Assembly: GCA_910586345.1 (NCBI GenBank)
Contig: CAJUHC010000030.1
Coordinates: 1-15,668 of the forward strand
Origin: an uncultured Christensenella sp.
GTDB taxonomy: Bacteria > Bacillota > Clostridia > Christensenellales > Borkfalkiaceae
DNA: 15,668 nucleotides
Direction: 5' to 3'
How positions within the stretch are numbered: position 1 is the stretch's first letter; the number at the start of each line of letters is the position of its first letter. Made by a program: the position numbers and the translations under genes. This document shows positions 1 through 7,253 of the stretch, piece by piece. The notes under the pieces are model-generated. The model was not told the origin of the DNA. It did no database searches and saw only the letters and a program-made list of their open reading frames with translations.

Positions 1-78
1 GAAACCGACGCGAACGGAACCGCGGGAGACGATTACAGCGACATCTACGGCGCAAACGACGACTCTAACGGTTATTGA
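1..78 (+). CDS. C-terminal end of an unidentified protein (5' truncated)
   Basis: Frame 1 is open from the window edge to a TGA at 76-78 and encodes 25 residues. The tail is rich in Asp, Asn, Gly, Ser and Tyr (for example DDYSDIYG), with no recognisable domain. It is acidic and low-complexity, so it may be a disordered C-terminus. The terminator 53 bases downstream fits a real gene end. No function can be given from this fragment. Confidence 0.55.
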   Translation, partial: ETDANGTAGDDYSDIYGANDDSNGY

Positions 79-130
79 TATTTCTAATTTTCATAAAAAC
101 CCATTGCTTTACGGCGTATTTAAAAAAGAT

Positions 131-170
131 AAAGGCAAGGACCGACAAAATTCCTTGCCTTTTCATTTTT
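131..170 (+). terminator. Rho-independent terminator after the first gene
   Basis: A perfect 11-bp stem (AAAGGCAAGGA at 131-141 with TCCTTGCCTTT at 152-162) closes a 10-base loop and runs into a T-rich stretch to 170. It lies between the end of the partial gene at 78 and the lipoprotein start at 224, so it separates two transcription units. Confidence 0.85.
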
Positions 171-223
171 ATTGGAGATAGTAAAATTACGATAAAGGGT
201 AATTTATAATCGGAAGATTTTAT

Positions 224-904
224 ATGAAGAAATCATTGTTAATTCTCGTAGGAGCTATTTTAGCAACTCTATTTTTTCTCACAAGTTGTGTGTACGTAGG
301 GTTGCCTGCTGAAAAAGTAAAACGGCATAACGAAGTAATTAAGCAACAGTTGCCCGGCTTTTCTTTAGATAATTTCAACGGAAGTTTTTATTACATACCG
401 GGAAGCGAGGGGAAATCGATTAGCTTTTCATCTAAAAACGGAAAAAGAGAATATCTTATAAAGACAAATGAAAAGCTATCGTATTTTGACGGGAATTCAG
501 AAAAAACTTATACGTTTTCTTTAAAATCCGAAGTAAATACATCGGGGAATACAGTAGATTATCAGGCGGTTGATAATGATATTCAAGATATATTAAACGT
601 AGTTCAGTCCTATGACGGAACTTACGATAAAATCAAAAGCATATCGGGTTCGCAAAAATACGGCGAAGAAATCTATGACGAGATAGAACATAACGTTTAT
701 TCTATGGAATGGAAATATTCCTCAATTGCGGTATTGATATTTTACCTGAACGCAAATACCTCTGCTCTGCATTCTATTTATTTAAGAGACGTTTCGGAAG
801 ATATGAATGAGGAAAAAGCGCATTTTGATTTATTTATTTACCCAAACGAGTCCTTTGTTTCAAGCTTGGAAGATGAATATGAAACGCTAAAGAGCGTCGC
901 ATAA
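224..904 (+). CDS. Predicted lipoprotein of unknown function
   Basis: The 226-residue product begins with a typical lipoprotein signal: basic MKK, a hydrophobic stretch at residues 4-18, then the lipobox LTSC with the lipidated Cys at about residue 22. It is therefore probably anchored to the outer face of the membrane. The rest is hydrophilic and rich in Asp, Glu, Lys, Ser and Tyr, with one short hydrophobic patch near residues 167-176 that suggests a beta-rich globular fold. I do not recognise a family. The start is set by the signal peptide; the only ribosome-site candidate is a weak GGAAG at 212-216. Base composition is clearly more AT-rich (many AAA, ATA, TTT codons) than the CG-rich genes from 1166 onward, which may mean a different origin. 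It is flanked by terminators on both sides, so it is a single-gene unit. Confidence 0.8.
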   Translation: MKKSLLILVGAILATLFFLTSCVYVGLPAEKVKRHNEVIKQQLPGFSLDNFNGSFYYIPGSEGKSISFSSKNGKREYLIKTNEKLSYFDGNSEKTYTFSLKSEVNTSGNTVDYQAVDNDIQDILNVVQSYDGTYDKIKSISGSQKYGEEIYDEIEHNVYSMEWKYSSIAVLIFYLNANTSALHSIYLRDVSEDMNEEKAHFDLFIYPNESFVSSLEDEYETLKSVA

Positions 905-955
905 AATTATTATAAGAACTTTTAAATTTCGATTTGTTTTATATTTAATAAAGCA

Positions 956-1000
956 TAGCCCGCTATACTTCGATTACGAAAATAGCGGGCTAATTGTTTG
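956..1000 (+). terminator. Rho-independent terminator after the lipoprotein gene
   Basis: A perfect 11-bp stem (TAGCCCGCTAT at 956-966 with its complement at 982-992) is followed by a moderately T-rich stretch. It ends the 224-904 unit and isolates it from the phosphate operon downstream. Confidence 0.75.
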
Positions 1001-1065
1001 TCCGAGAAAAAAATTCCTATAACAGACATCCTTTTGCTTTGGTTTTTTGTTAATGAGATTTCGGT

Positions 1066-1104
1066 TTTACATTTTTATTACAATTTTTTACGTTATTTAT
1101 TACA
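1066..1104 (+). promoter_or_regulatory. Putative Pho box: four direct hexamer repeats, 11-bp period
   Basis: Four TTNACA-like hexamers lie on one face of the helix: TTTACA at 1066-1071, ATTACA at 1077-1082, TTTACG at 1087-1092 and ATTACA at 1099-1104. Starts are 11, 10 and 12 bases apart, so copies 1, 2 and 4 are exactly in 11-bp phase. In Bacillus subtilis, PhoP dimers bind four TT(A/C/T)A(C/T)A hexamers spaced about 11 bp, roughly -60 to -20 from the start of transcription. Counted from the -10 at 1114-1119 (start near 1126), these repeats span about -60 to -22, a close match. The downstream genes are a two-component system and a phosphate transporter. Binding itself is inferred. Confidence 0.7.
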
Positions 1105-1110
1105 AATTTA

Positions 1111-1119
1111 TGATAATAT
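1111..1119 (+). promoter_or_regulatory. Extended -10 promoter of the phosphate operon
   Basis: TGATAATAT forms an extended -10 (TG at 1111-1112, hexamer TAATAT at 1114-1119). The position expected for the -35 (about 1091-1096) has no match to TTGACA and is covered by the Pho-box repeats. That is the usual layout of an activator-dependent promoter. Transcription would start near 1126, giving a leader of about 40 bases before the regulator gene. Confidence 0.6.
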
Positions 1120-1165
1120 AGATATTGACGACGGGAAAAAATACGTAATATTTTTGAGGTAAATT

Positions 1166-1807
1166 ATGAAAGGTAAAGTGTTTATACTTGAAGATGATTT
1201 AAGCATTTGCGGTCTTGTTAAAGTCGCATTGGAGATGAACGGTTTAGAATTTAAGTCGTTTTATACGCTCAAATCGTTTACAGACGCGCTTGCCGAAGAA
1301 CGTCCCGATGTTGCTTTACTCGATATAATGCTGCCGGACGGCAACGGGCTTGACGCGCTGCGGATTATAAAAAGCAAATATCCCGAAGTAAGTTGTATTA
1401 TGTTATCCGCTCTTTCCAAGGAAGAAGACAAAGTGAACGGACTGAATTCAGGCGCGGACGATTATATTGCCAAACCATTTTCCGTACTCGAACTGACGGC
1501 GAGAGTTAACGCAAGACTGAGGGACAGGAAACGTCAGGAGGTATTAAACGTTTGCGGAATTACTCTCGATACCGAAACTTTTTCTTGCGAAATTCACGGA
1601 ACGCCTGCTATGCTTAAAAGAAAAGAATTCGATTTACTGAAATATTTTATGTTGAACGCAGGTAAAGTTTTACCGCGCGATAAAATTTTGACGGATGTAT
1701 GGGGATATGATGCGGGCGAAACGCGGACGCTCGACAATCACGTCGCGCGTCTGCGCAAATTAGGCGTAAAGATAGAAACCGTCTTCGGAATAGGTTACAA
1801 ATTATAG
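1166..1807 (+). CDS. OmpR/PhoB-family response regulator, probable phosphate regulator
   Basis: A 213-residue DNA-binding regulator. The receiver domain (about 1-115) has the acidic pocket D10/D11, phosphoacceptor D53 (in LLDIMLPD), S81 and K103 (AKPF). A winged-helix DNA-binding domain follows (about 125-213), ending in the typical IETVFGIGYKL hairpin. The region between recognition helix and wing (DNHVARLRKLGVKIETV) is shorter than in most PhoB-like proteins. The start is supported by GAGGT at 1156-1160. The partner kinase begins 44 bases downstream, followed by a Na/Pi transporter with a PhoU domain. That context, plus the Pho-box-like repeats upstream, points to a PhoP/PhoB-type regulator that controls its own operon. 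The family is certain; the phosphate role is inferred. Confidence 0.9.
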   Translation: MKGKVFILEDDLSICGLVKVALEMNGLEFKSFYTLKSFTDALAEERPDVALLDIMLPDGNGLDALRIIKSKYPEVSCIMLSALSKEEDKVNGLNSGADDYIAKPFSVLELTARVNARLRDRKRQEVLNVCGITLDTETFSCEIHGTPAMLKRKEFDLLKYFMLNAGKVLPRDKILTDVWGYDAGETRTLDNHVARLRKLGVKIETVFGIGYKL

Positions 1808-1851
1808 TTAACAGGCAATAACTGACTTATGAAAATTAAGGGAGTTTATTT

Positions 1852-3192
1852 ATGAAATGGCGGATATGGCTTTTATCGCTGGGAATAACGCTGGTTTGCG
1901 TATTGATTTTTACTTTTGCGGCGACGCAGGTTTATTACCGTTCCTCGATTAACGACAGCAAAAATTATTTGAGGGTATATATGAACGGGTTTAGCGGAGA
2001 ATATCCTTTAAACGCGGAAGGAGCGAAGGAGTTTTCCGAAAAACTTAACGGCGCTCGCGTCACGTTTATGGACGGACAGGGAAACGTGCTGGCCGACAGT
2101 CTTGCGGACGGAGGAATGGGAAATCATTCCGACAGGTCAGAGGTTATAGACGCAATACTTCACGGCGAAGGTTTTGCGGTGCGCGGGAGTTCGACCGTAG
2201 GGAAAAATATGGCGTATTACTGTAAGAGTTTCGACGGCGGATTTTTAGTGCGTATTGCATTATTTACCGATTCGGATTGGAAAATATTCGCGAATACGCT
2301 TCCTACGCTTTTGGAATTTTCAGCAATAATAATTGCTTTGTGTGCGATTATCGCGTTTATTTCGACATATTTTATTATTACTCCCGTGAAAAAACTTGCA
2401 GAGGACGCGGCGGCAAATTCGAAAGTTGTAAGTAAATATTCAGAGCTTAGACCCGTAGCCGAAATTCTCAACGAACGTAACCGCGACATAAAAAGACAGT
2501 TGGATGAAATAAACAAAGAAAAAGAACTTGCCGAAAAAGCACGCGCTTCGAAAGACGAATTTATATCCAACGTTACGCACGAAATGAATACTCCTCTCAC
2601 CTCGATTCACGGATACGCCGAACTTCTGGACGCGGGAGGAATGTCTTCAGAACAGCAAAGGACTGCGTATAAAACTATACTCAATCAGAGCGAAAGACTG
2701 ACTAATCTTATAGCCTGTATTATAAATTACAGCGAAATAGACAGCGACGGCTTGCAGTCTTACGAAGTGGATTTTTCGGCGCTCGCAAAGGAGATGCTGT
2801 GCGCGCTGAAACCAGAGGCGGACAAAAGAAATATTTCGATAGCGGAGAGAATAGACGAGGGGGTTATAATTATGAGCCGCCACGAGAGACTGAGCGAAAT
2901 TTTCGGTAATCTCGTGCGCAACGCGATTAAATACAATAAACACGGCGGTTGCATTACGGTGACGCTTAACAGTCGCGAATTTACTGTGGAAGATACGGGG
3001 ATAGGCATTGCGCCGGAAAATTTAGATAAAGTATTCTCAAGATTTTTTACGGTGGATAAATCTCATAACGGCAAAAACGGCGGATTCGGACTCGGCCTTG
3101 CCGTGGCAAAAAAAATATGCATTAAATCGGGCTGGGAAATAAGCGTTGAGAGCGTTCTCGGCAAAGGCAGTAAGTTCAAGGTGAAATTTTAG
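1852..3192 (+). CDS. Membrane sensor histidine kinase, probable phosphate sensor (PhoR-like)
   Basis: A 446-residue class I kinase. Transmembrane segments lie near residues 5-27 and 152-176, enclosing an extracytoplasmic sensor region of about 125 residues. A short linker and coiled segment (about 180-232) lead to the dimerisation domain with phospho-acceptor H243 in VTHEMNTPLTSIHGY. The ATPase domain shows the N box (NLVRNAIKYN, about 351-360), G1 (DTGIGI, about 381), F box (FSRFFTVD) and G2 (GFGLGLAVAKK, about 412). No PAS domain is evident. AAGGGAG at 1838-1844 supports the start. It sits between its regulator and a Na/Pi-PhoU transporter whose ATG is only two bases after the kinase stop, so they are surely co-transcribed. 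In PhoR systems, PhoU relays transporter state to the kinase; the fused PhoU domain could do so here. Confidence 0.9.
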   Translation: MKWRIWLLSLGITLVCVLIFTFAATQVYYRSSINDSKNYLRVYMNGFSGEYPLNAEGAKEFSEKLNGARVTFMDGQGNVLADSLADGGMGNHSDRSEVIDAILHGEGFAVRGSSTVGKNMAYYCKSFDGGFLVRIALFTDSDWKIFANTLPTLLEFSAIIIALCAIIAFISTYFIITPVKKLAEDAAANSKVVSKYSELRPVAEILNERNRDIKRQLDEINKEKELAEKARASKDEFISNVTHEMNTPLTSIHGYAELLDAGGMSSEQQRTAYKTILNQSERLTNLIACIINYSEIDSDGLQSYEVDFSALAKEMLCALKPEADKRNISIAERIDEGVIIMSRHERLSEIFGNLVRNAIKYNKHGGCITVTLNSREFTVEDTGIGIAPENLDKVFSRFFTVDKSHNGKNGGFGLGLAVAKKICIKSGWEISVESVLGKGSKFKVKF

Positions 3193-3194
3193 AT

Positions 3195-4865
3195 ATGGAT
3201 GCAAAAACTATTGCGACTTCTATCCTGACATTAATAGCCGGCGTCGGCGTGTTCCTGATAGCCTGCACTATGATGAGTTCGAATTTAGAGTCGCTCGGCA
3301 GTAAAAAACTCAAGGCGTTGTTCGCTAAGACTTCCAAAAGCAAACTCGTGGGAGTTGGTGTAGGTACTGTAACGACGGCGGCTATACAGAGTTCGAGCGC
3401 TACAACGGTTATGGTTATAGGTTTTGTAAACGCGGGCGTTATGTCGCTTACACAGGCCGCGACGGTTATATTCGGCGCCAACATAGGCACCACTATAACG
3501 GGACAGATAGTAGCTCTCGGTATGTTCGGCGGAAATATGATATCGACTTCGGTAATATTCGCCGCTTTTGCGGGTTTCGGCGCGTTTATACTTGCATTTG
3601 CAAAAAGGGATAATCTCCGTAAGACTGGAGGGATTATGGCGGGCTTCGGAATGATTTTCGTAGGACTTTCGTTGATGAGCGGTTCTATGGAGACTTTCGC
3701 CAAATCCGCGGAGCTTAAAAATTTTCTCGCTGTAATTAACAATCCTTTTTTATTGGTTCTTTTAGGCGCGCTCCTGACCGCGGTTATACAGAGTTCGTCC
3801 GTGATGACTTCGATAGCCATTACTATGGTTGTATCGGGACTTATTAATTTGAATCAGGGCATTTATATTACTATGGGTTCGAACGTCGGAACGTGTATAA
3901 CCGCGCTGATTGCAGGGCTCACGAGCAGTACTAACGCAAAACGAACGGCACTTATGCACGTTGTATTCAACGTGAGCGGCGTTATGGTTTTTATGATAGT
4001 CGGTCTGTTTTTACAAATAGGAGGAATTAATTTCGGATATTTGTTTGAAAAAATGATACCGTCTGCTCCTCAGACTCAGCTTGCTATGTTCCATACGGTT
4101 TTTAACGTCGTAACCGTTATAATAGTATTACCGCTTACAGGAGTGCTTGTTAAACTCGTTACAAAAATCATTCCCGACAAAAAGAAGCGCGTGGAGGGCA
4201 ACGGACCGCATCTTTACTTTATAGACGACCATATGTTAACTACTCCGCCTATCGCCGTCCAGCAGATTAAGAACGAAATACTGAATATGGCGGAAATAGC
4301 TTTCGGAAATTTTAACGCGTCTTGTGAAATCATAAGCAAACTCGATTTCACTGAGGCGGAAAAATTCAGAGCTAACGAAAACGAATTGAATTTTCTCAAT
4401 AAAGAACTCGGACGGTTTATAGTAAAATTGCTAAAAACAAAACTCGGCGAAAAGGACCGAATATATCTCGCCACTGCGATACGCTCGGTTTCGGATTTGG
4501 AAAGGATAGGAGATTATGCCGAAAATATAGTCGAATATGCGGAAAAATTAAAATCGTCGGAACAGAGTTTTTCTGAAAAAGCATTGGCTGAAATCGGGGA
4601 GTTGAAAGCCCTTATATCGAAACTTTACGGTTGCGTAATAAAAACTTACGGCGAACTCGATTTAAATGCTTTTAAAGAAGCGCTGACAATCGAAAACACA
4701 GTCGACAGGGTTACGCGAAAAATGACTGAAAACCATATAAGCAGGCTGTCTTACGGGGTTTGTACTATTGAGGCGAGCGCGCAGTTTCTGTCGTTTACAT
4801 CGAATACCGAACGTATCGCGGACCACTTTATAAACGTTGCGAAGACGATAAAAGAATATGCGTAA
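3195..4865 (+). CDS. Na/Pi cotransporter family protein with C-terminal PhoU domain
   Basis: A 556-residue sodium-coupled phosphate importer of the NptA/YjbB (PNaS) family. The membrane part (about 1-330) carries the two signature repeats of this family: QSSSATTV at residues 65-72 and QSSSVMTS at 199-206. These belong to two internally duplicated, inverted halves, each followed by a Gly-Asn-Gly-Thr loop (GANIGTTITG and GSNVGTCITA). The cytoplasmic part (about 355-556) is a PhoU-like three-helix repeat with the metal-binding signatures LERIGDYAEN and TERIADHFINVA. The ATG is two bases after the kinase stop; a weak AAGGTG lies at 3178-3183, so translation is probably coupled. The gene is the last of the Pho-box operon and ends at a strong hairpin. 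No PstSCAB genes are in the window. Confidence 0.92.
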   Translation: MDAKTIATSILTLIAGVGVFLIACTMMSSNLESLGSKKLKALFAKTSKSKLVGVGVGTVTTAAIQSSSATTVMVIGFVNAGVMSLTQAATVIFGANIGTTITGQIVALGMFGGNMISTSVIFAAFAGFGAFILAFAKRDNLRKTGGIMAGFGMIFVGLSLMSGSMETFAKSAELKNFLAVINNPFLLVLLGALLTAVIQSSSVMTSIAITMVVSGLINLNQGIYITMGSNVGTCITALIAGLTSSTNAKRTALMHVVFNVSGVMVFMIVGLFLQIGGINFGYLFEKMIPSAPQTQLAMFHTVFNVVTVIIVLPLTGVLVKLVTKIIPDKKKRVEGNGPHLYFIDDHMLTTPPIAVQQIKNEILNMAEIAFGNFNASCEIISKLDFTEAEKFRANENELNFLNKELGRFIVKLLKTKLGEKDRIYLATAIRSVSDLERIGDYAENIVEYAEKLKSSEQSFSEKALAEIGELKALISKLYGCVIKTYGELDLNAFKEALTIENTVDRVTRKMTENHISRLSYGVCTIEASAQFLSFTSNTERIADHFINVAKTIKEYA

Positions 4866-4869
4866 AATT

Positions 4870-4910
4870 AATCAGCGGAGACGACGTATAGGTCGTCTCC
4901 GCTGATTTTA
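4870..4910. terminator. Bidirectional terminator between convergent operons
   Basis: A perfect 16-bp stem (4870-4885 with 4892-4907) and a 6-base loop lie between the transporter stop (4865) and the ktrA stop (4918). On the plus strand it runs into TTTT (4906-4909); on the minus strand it is followed by TTAATTTTACG. It probably ends both operons. Confidence 0.85.
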
Positions 4911-4917
4911 CTGCCGT

Positions 4918-5616
4918 TTAATAATTATTGCGTTTAGCCTTTTTTGCTTTTAGTTTTGATTTTTGCAGGTTTTTGTTTGTAAAAGAAAGTATTTTTTCGG
5001 TAGAACCGAATGCGAGAATATGGTCGCCGTCTTCGAAAATATAAGAGGGCTTAGGGGACGGGACTATGTTTTTGCCTTTTTTTATTAAAAGTACGTTAAG
5101 TCCGTATTTGCCTCTGGGGTTTTCGTCTACGAGCGTTCTGCCGTGCCAGCTTTCGGGGACGGCTATTTCGAATATGGAATATTCGGAGTCTATTTCGATG
5201 TAGTCGTAGACGTTTTCGGAATTGAGTTTAACCGCGAGTTTTTCCGCTATATCGTGGTTGGGATAAACGACTTCGTCTGCGCCTACGCGGAATAAAAATT
5301 TACGCTGTATTTCGGTATCTGCGCGGGATACGACCCATTTCGCGCCTAAATCTTTGAGTATCGAAGTAATTTCGAGCGAGGACTGGAAATCGTCGCTTAT
5401 TGCGACCACGCAGGCGTCGAAAGACGGAATGTCCATCGCTTTGAGATTGTCTTCGTTCATACAGTTAGCTATTAAAGCGTTGTTGTATTTAGGAGCGAGC
5501 GCGTTTATAAGGTCTTCGTCTTTATCGACTATCATTACGTCGTCGCCCATATTTATAAGCTTTTCTCCGAGCGTTTGTCCGAATTTGCCCATACCTATAA
5601 GTAAAATAGATTTCAT
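4918..5616 (-). CDS. ktrA: KtrA/TrkA-type potassium channel regulatory subunit (RCK)
   Basis: A 232-residue cytoplasmic protein that would form an octameric ring gating the KtrB-type channel. The N-terminal RCK domain is a Rossmann fold with GMGKFG at residues 8-13 and acidic D31 at the end of strand 2 (VDKDE), so it should bind NAD(H) or adenine nucleotides. The RCK_C (TrkA_C) domain covers about 135-215, the region that binds c-di-AMP in Gram-positive KtrA/KtrC. A basic tail (KSKLKAKKAKR) follows. AAAGGAG upstream, 8 to 9 bases from the ATG, supports the start. It lies 23 bases after ktrB on the same strand. It could be called ktrC or trkA: the single-RCK length fits Ktr rather than the duplicated enterobacterial TrkA. 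Confidence 0.92.
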   Translation of the reverse strand: MKSILLIGMGKFGQTLGEKLINMGDDVMIVDKDEDLINALAPKYNNALIANCMNEDNLKAMDIPSFDACVVAISDDFQSSLEITSILKDLGAKWVVSRADTEIQRKFLFRVGADEVVYPNHDIAEKLAVKLNSENVYDYIEIDSEYSIFEIAVPESWHGRTLVDENPRGKYGLNVLLIKKGKNIVPSPKPSYIFEDGDHILAFGSTEKILSFTNKNLQKSKLKAKKAKRNNY

Positions 5617-5639
5617 TTAAGTTTCTCCTTTATGAAATA

Positions 5640-6986
5640 TCAGCCGATTAACAGAGAATCTATCGGTCTGCGTATTTCCGCGGCGGTTTTCTTCTCGCCG
5701 AGCGCAAGCGCAAGCGTGAGTATTCCGACTCTGCCCGCGTACATCAAAAGTATTATGATTAAACTCGAAGCGGTATTAAGTTCTGGCGTAAGCCCCATAC
5801 TCAGCCCCGCGTTGCTGAGCGCGGAAACTGTTTCGAAAAGTATGCGTTCGAACGCAATATCCGGCTGTATAGTGCCGATAGCGAGAGTGGACACTACTAC
5901 GCACATCAGAAAAGCCGCAAATATGGCGAGTGCCTGTGAAAGCAGTGAATAATCGATGCGCCTTTTGCCTATATTTATATCTCTTCTGCCGCGGAAAACC
6001 GCGAACATACCCGTCATTATAACGGCGAAAGTTCCTACCCTGATACCGCCTGCGGTAGAGCCCGAGCCTCCGCCTATAAACATATATATTACCGTTAAAA
6101 GATAACCGCTGTCGGAAAGAGTTGAACAATCCGTGCTGGCGAAACCCGCCGTACGCGGGGTAACCGCGTCGAAAAACGAAGCTAACAATCTTTGTCCGAA
6201 ATTCATACCGTTATAGGTATCGCGTTCGAAAAGCATAAACAGCGCGGTGCCGGAAACTATTAAAATTAAGTTTACGACAAGCACTACTTTGGTATTAAGC
6301 TGAAATTTTTTATAGTTGAATTTACAGTCTATAACGTCGCCCCATACGGCGAAACCCAAACCGCCGAGAATTATGAGTACGCAAAGAGTGAGGGATACGA
6401 GAGGGTCGGAAACGTAAGCCGTCATAGAAACGAATCCTCCGTTTTCGGCGGTGCCCATTAAATCGAAACCTGCGTTGCAGAACGCCGAAACGGAATGCCA
6501 GATTGAAAAATAAATTCCGTTCGCCGCGCCGAACTGAGGTATAAACCTTATCATTAAAAGAAGCGCGCCTACCGTTTCGCAGAGTGCGGTGCCGATTACA
6601 ATGCGTTTTAACAGTGTGCCTATCCCGTTGTAATTTCCTCTTGAATCGAGTATAAATGCGTTTCGGCTGCTCGAACCCATTCCGTGTTTGAAAATAAGGA
6701 AAGCCGCGGATACAAGCGTCATAAATCCGAGACCGCTGAACTGAATTAGCAGAAGTATGACGAGCTGTCCGAACAGCGACCAGTGCAAAGCAACGTCATA
6801 AGGGGACAAGCCTGTTATGCAAACTGCCGAAGCCGCGGTAAACAGCGCGTTTATATAAGTTGTAGTCTGTCCGCTCCGGGTGGCGAAAGGAAGTATTAAA
6901 AGTACGCTTCCGAGTATGGTTCCCGCAAGATATAAAAGCGCGAGAAGTTGCCATACGGACAATCTGATTTGTTTTTTGCGTTTCAT
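5640..6986 (-). CDS. ktrB: KtrB/TrkH-type potassium uptake channel subunit
   Basis: A 448-residue integral membrane protein of the TrkH/KtrB superfamily with a basic N-terminus and multiple membrane helices. All four pore loops are visible with their filter glycines: CITGLSP (about residue 56), FCNAGFD, RTAGFAS and SNAGLSM. The gating loop GGGSGSTAGGI is intact. It mediates Na+-dependent K+ uptake once assembled with the KtrA ring. The ATG at 6986 is fixed by an in-frame TAA 9 bases upstream. No Shine-Dalgarno sequence precedes it: the preceding bases are TTTAAAACCAA. It is first in the ktrB-ktrA operon, behind a perfect consensus promoter and a leader of about 135 nt with nested repeats. Confidence 0.93.
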   Translation of the reverse strand: MKRKKQIRLSVWQLLALLYLAGTILGSVLLILPFATRSGQTTTYINALFTAASAVCITGLSPYDVALHWSLFGQLVILLLIQFSGLGFMTLVSAAFLIFKHGMGSSSRNAFILDSRGNYNGIGTLLKRIVIGTALCETVGALLLMIRFIPQFGAANGIYFSIWHSVSAFCNAGFDLMGTAENGGFVSMTAYVSDPLVSLTLCVLIILGGLGFAVWGDVIDCKFNYKKFQLNTKVVLVVNLILIVSGTALFMLFERDTYNGMNFGQRLLASFFDAVTPRTAGFASTDCSTLSDSGYLLTVIYMFIGGGSGSTAGGIRVGTFAVIMTGMFAVFRGRRDINIGKRRIDYSLLSQALAIFAAFLMCVVVSTLAIGTIQPDIAFERILFETVSALSNAGLSMGLTPELNTASSLIIILLMYAGRVGILTLALALGEKKTAAEIRRPIDSLLIG

Positions 6987-6997
6987 TTGGTTTTAAA

Positions 6998-7007
6998 CAC
7001 ACGTGTG
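6998..7007. repeat. Perfect 10-bp palindrome in the ktrB leader
   Basis: CACACGTGTG reads the same on both strands. It lies 12 bases upstream of the ktrB ATG and partly overlaps the promoter-distal copy of the TGCGCAGAC repeat (7006-7014). In DNA it could be a small dimer operator; in RNA it could fold only as a short hairpin next to the start codon. No known binding site is recognised. Confidence 0.45.
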
Positions 7008-7112
7008 CGCAGACTCTTTTGCGTTTGTATTCACTTGAACCGAAATAAATTTGTGCGTAGCTTCACTTGAACGGAAATTCACGTATATGATGATTTTTCG
7101 GTTTGCGCAGAC
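7006..7112 (-). repeat. Nested A-B-B-A direct repeats in the ktrB 5' leader
   Basis: Two unlike repeats are arranged symmetrically (plus-strand reading). Copies of TGCGCAGAC lie at 7006-7014 and 7104-7112. Between them are TTCACTTGAACCGAAAT at 7030-7046 and TTCACTTGAACGGAAAT at 7062-7078 (16 of 17 identical, starts 32 bp apart, about three helical turns). TGCGCA is a palindrome and TTCACTTGAA is a 4-2-4 inverted repeat, so each unit could be a dimer-binding site. All lie downstream of the promoter start (about 7121) and upstream of the ktrB ATG, so they are also in the transcript. There, AACCGAAA near 7094-7102 could pair with the UUUCGGUU of one B copy. It does not match the c-di-AMP (ydaO) riboswitch consensus as I know it. 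Confidence 0.6.
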
Positions 7113-7127
7113 GTAAATAACAGCCTA

Positions 7128-7156
7128 ATTATAAGTATTTGCAATTAAGTTGTCAA
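7128..7156 (-). promoter_or_regulatory. Perfect consensus sigma-A promoter for ktrB-ktrA
   Basis: On the minus strand, TTGACA (7156-7151) and TATAAT (7133-7128) are separated by exactly 17 bases, a full match to consensus. Transcription would start near 7121, leaving a leader of about 135 nt before the ktrB ATG at 6986. Such a strong promoter in front of a repeat-rich leader suggests that control acts after initiation or by a repressor. Confidence 0.85.
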
Positions 7157-7239
7157 GTTTTCGCGGGGTCCGCTTTCATCTTTCACCTTTTTTGCATATG
7201 GACGCATATTCTTTAACTACGGGGTAAACTCCGTATTCC

Positions 7240-7246
7240 AAGGAGG
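7240..7246 (+). promoter_or_regulatory. Strong Shine-Dalgarno site that fixes an ACG start for glmM
   Basis: AAGGAGG is a full match to the anti-SD. It lies 7 bases before the ACG codon at 7254-7256, an ideal distance. The only canonical start codon nearby, GTG at 7246-7248, is out of frame and too close. This makes the ACG the best initiation site for glmM. Confidence 0.8.
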
Positions 7247-7253
7247 TGCGTTT

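Noticed and set aside
205..210. TATAAT upstream of the lipoprotein gene as its promoter -10
   Set aside because: No -35 at 16-18 bases upstream, no TG extension, and transcription would start about 7 bases before the ATG, removing the ribosome site.
6987..7121. ydaO-type c-di-AMP riboswitch in the ktrB leader
   Set aside because: The expected conserved purine-rich and CCG elements of that class are not recognisable, and the repeats do not fit its fold. A covariance-model search would settle it.
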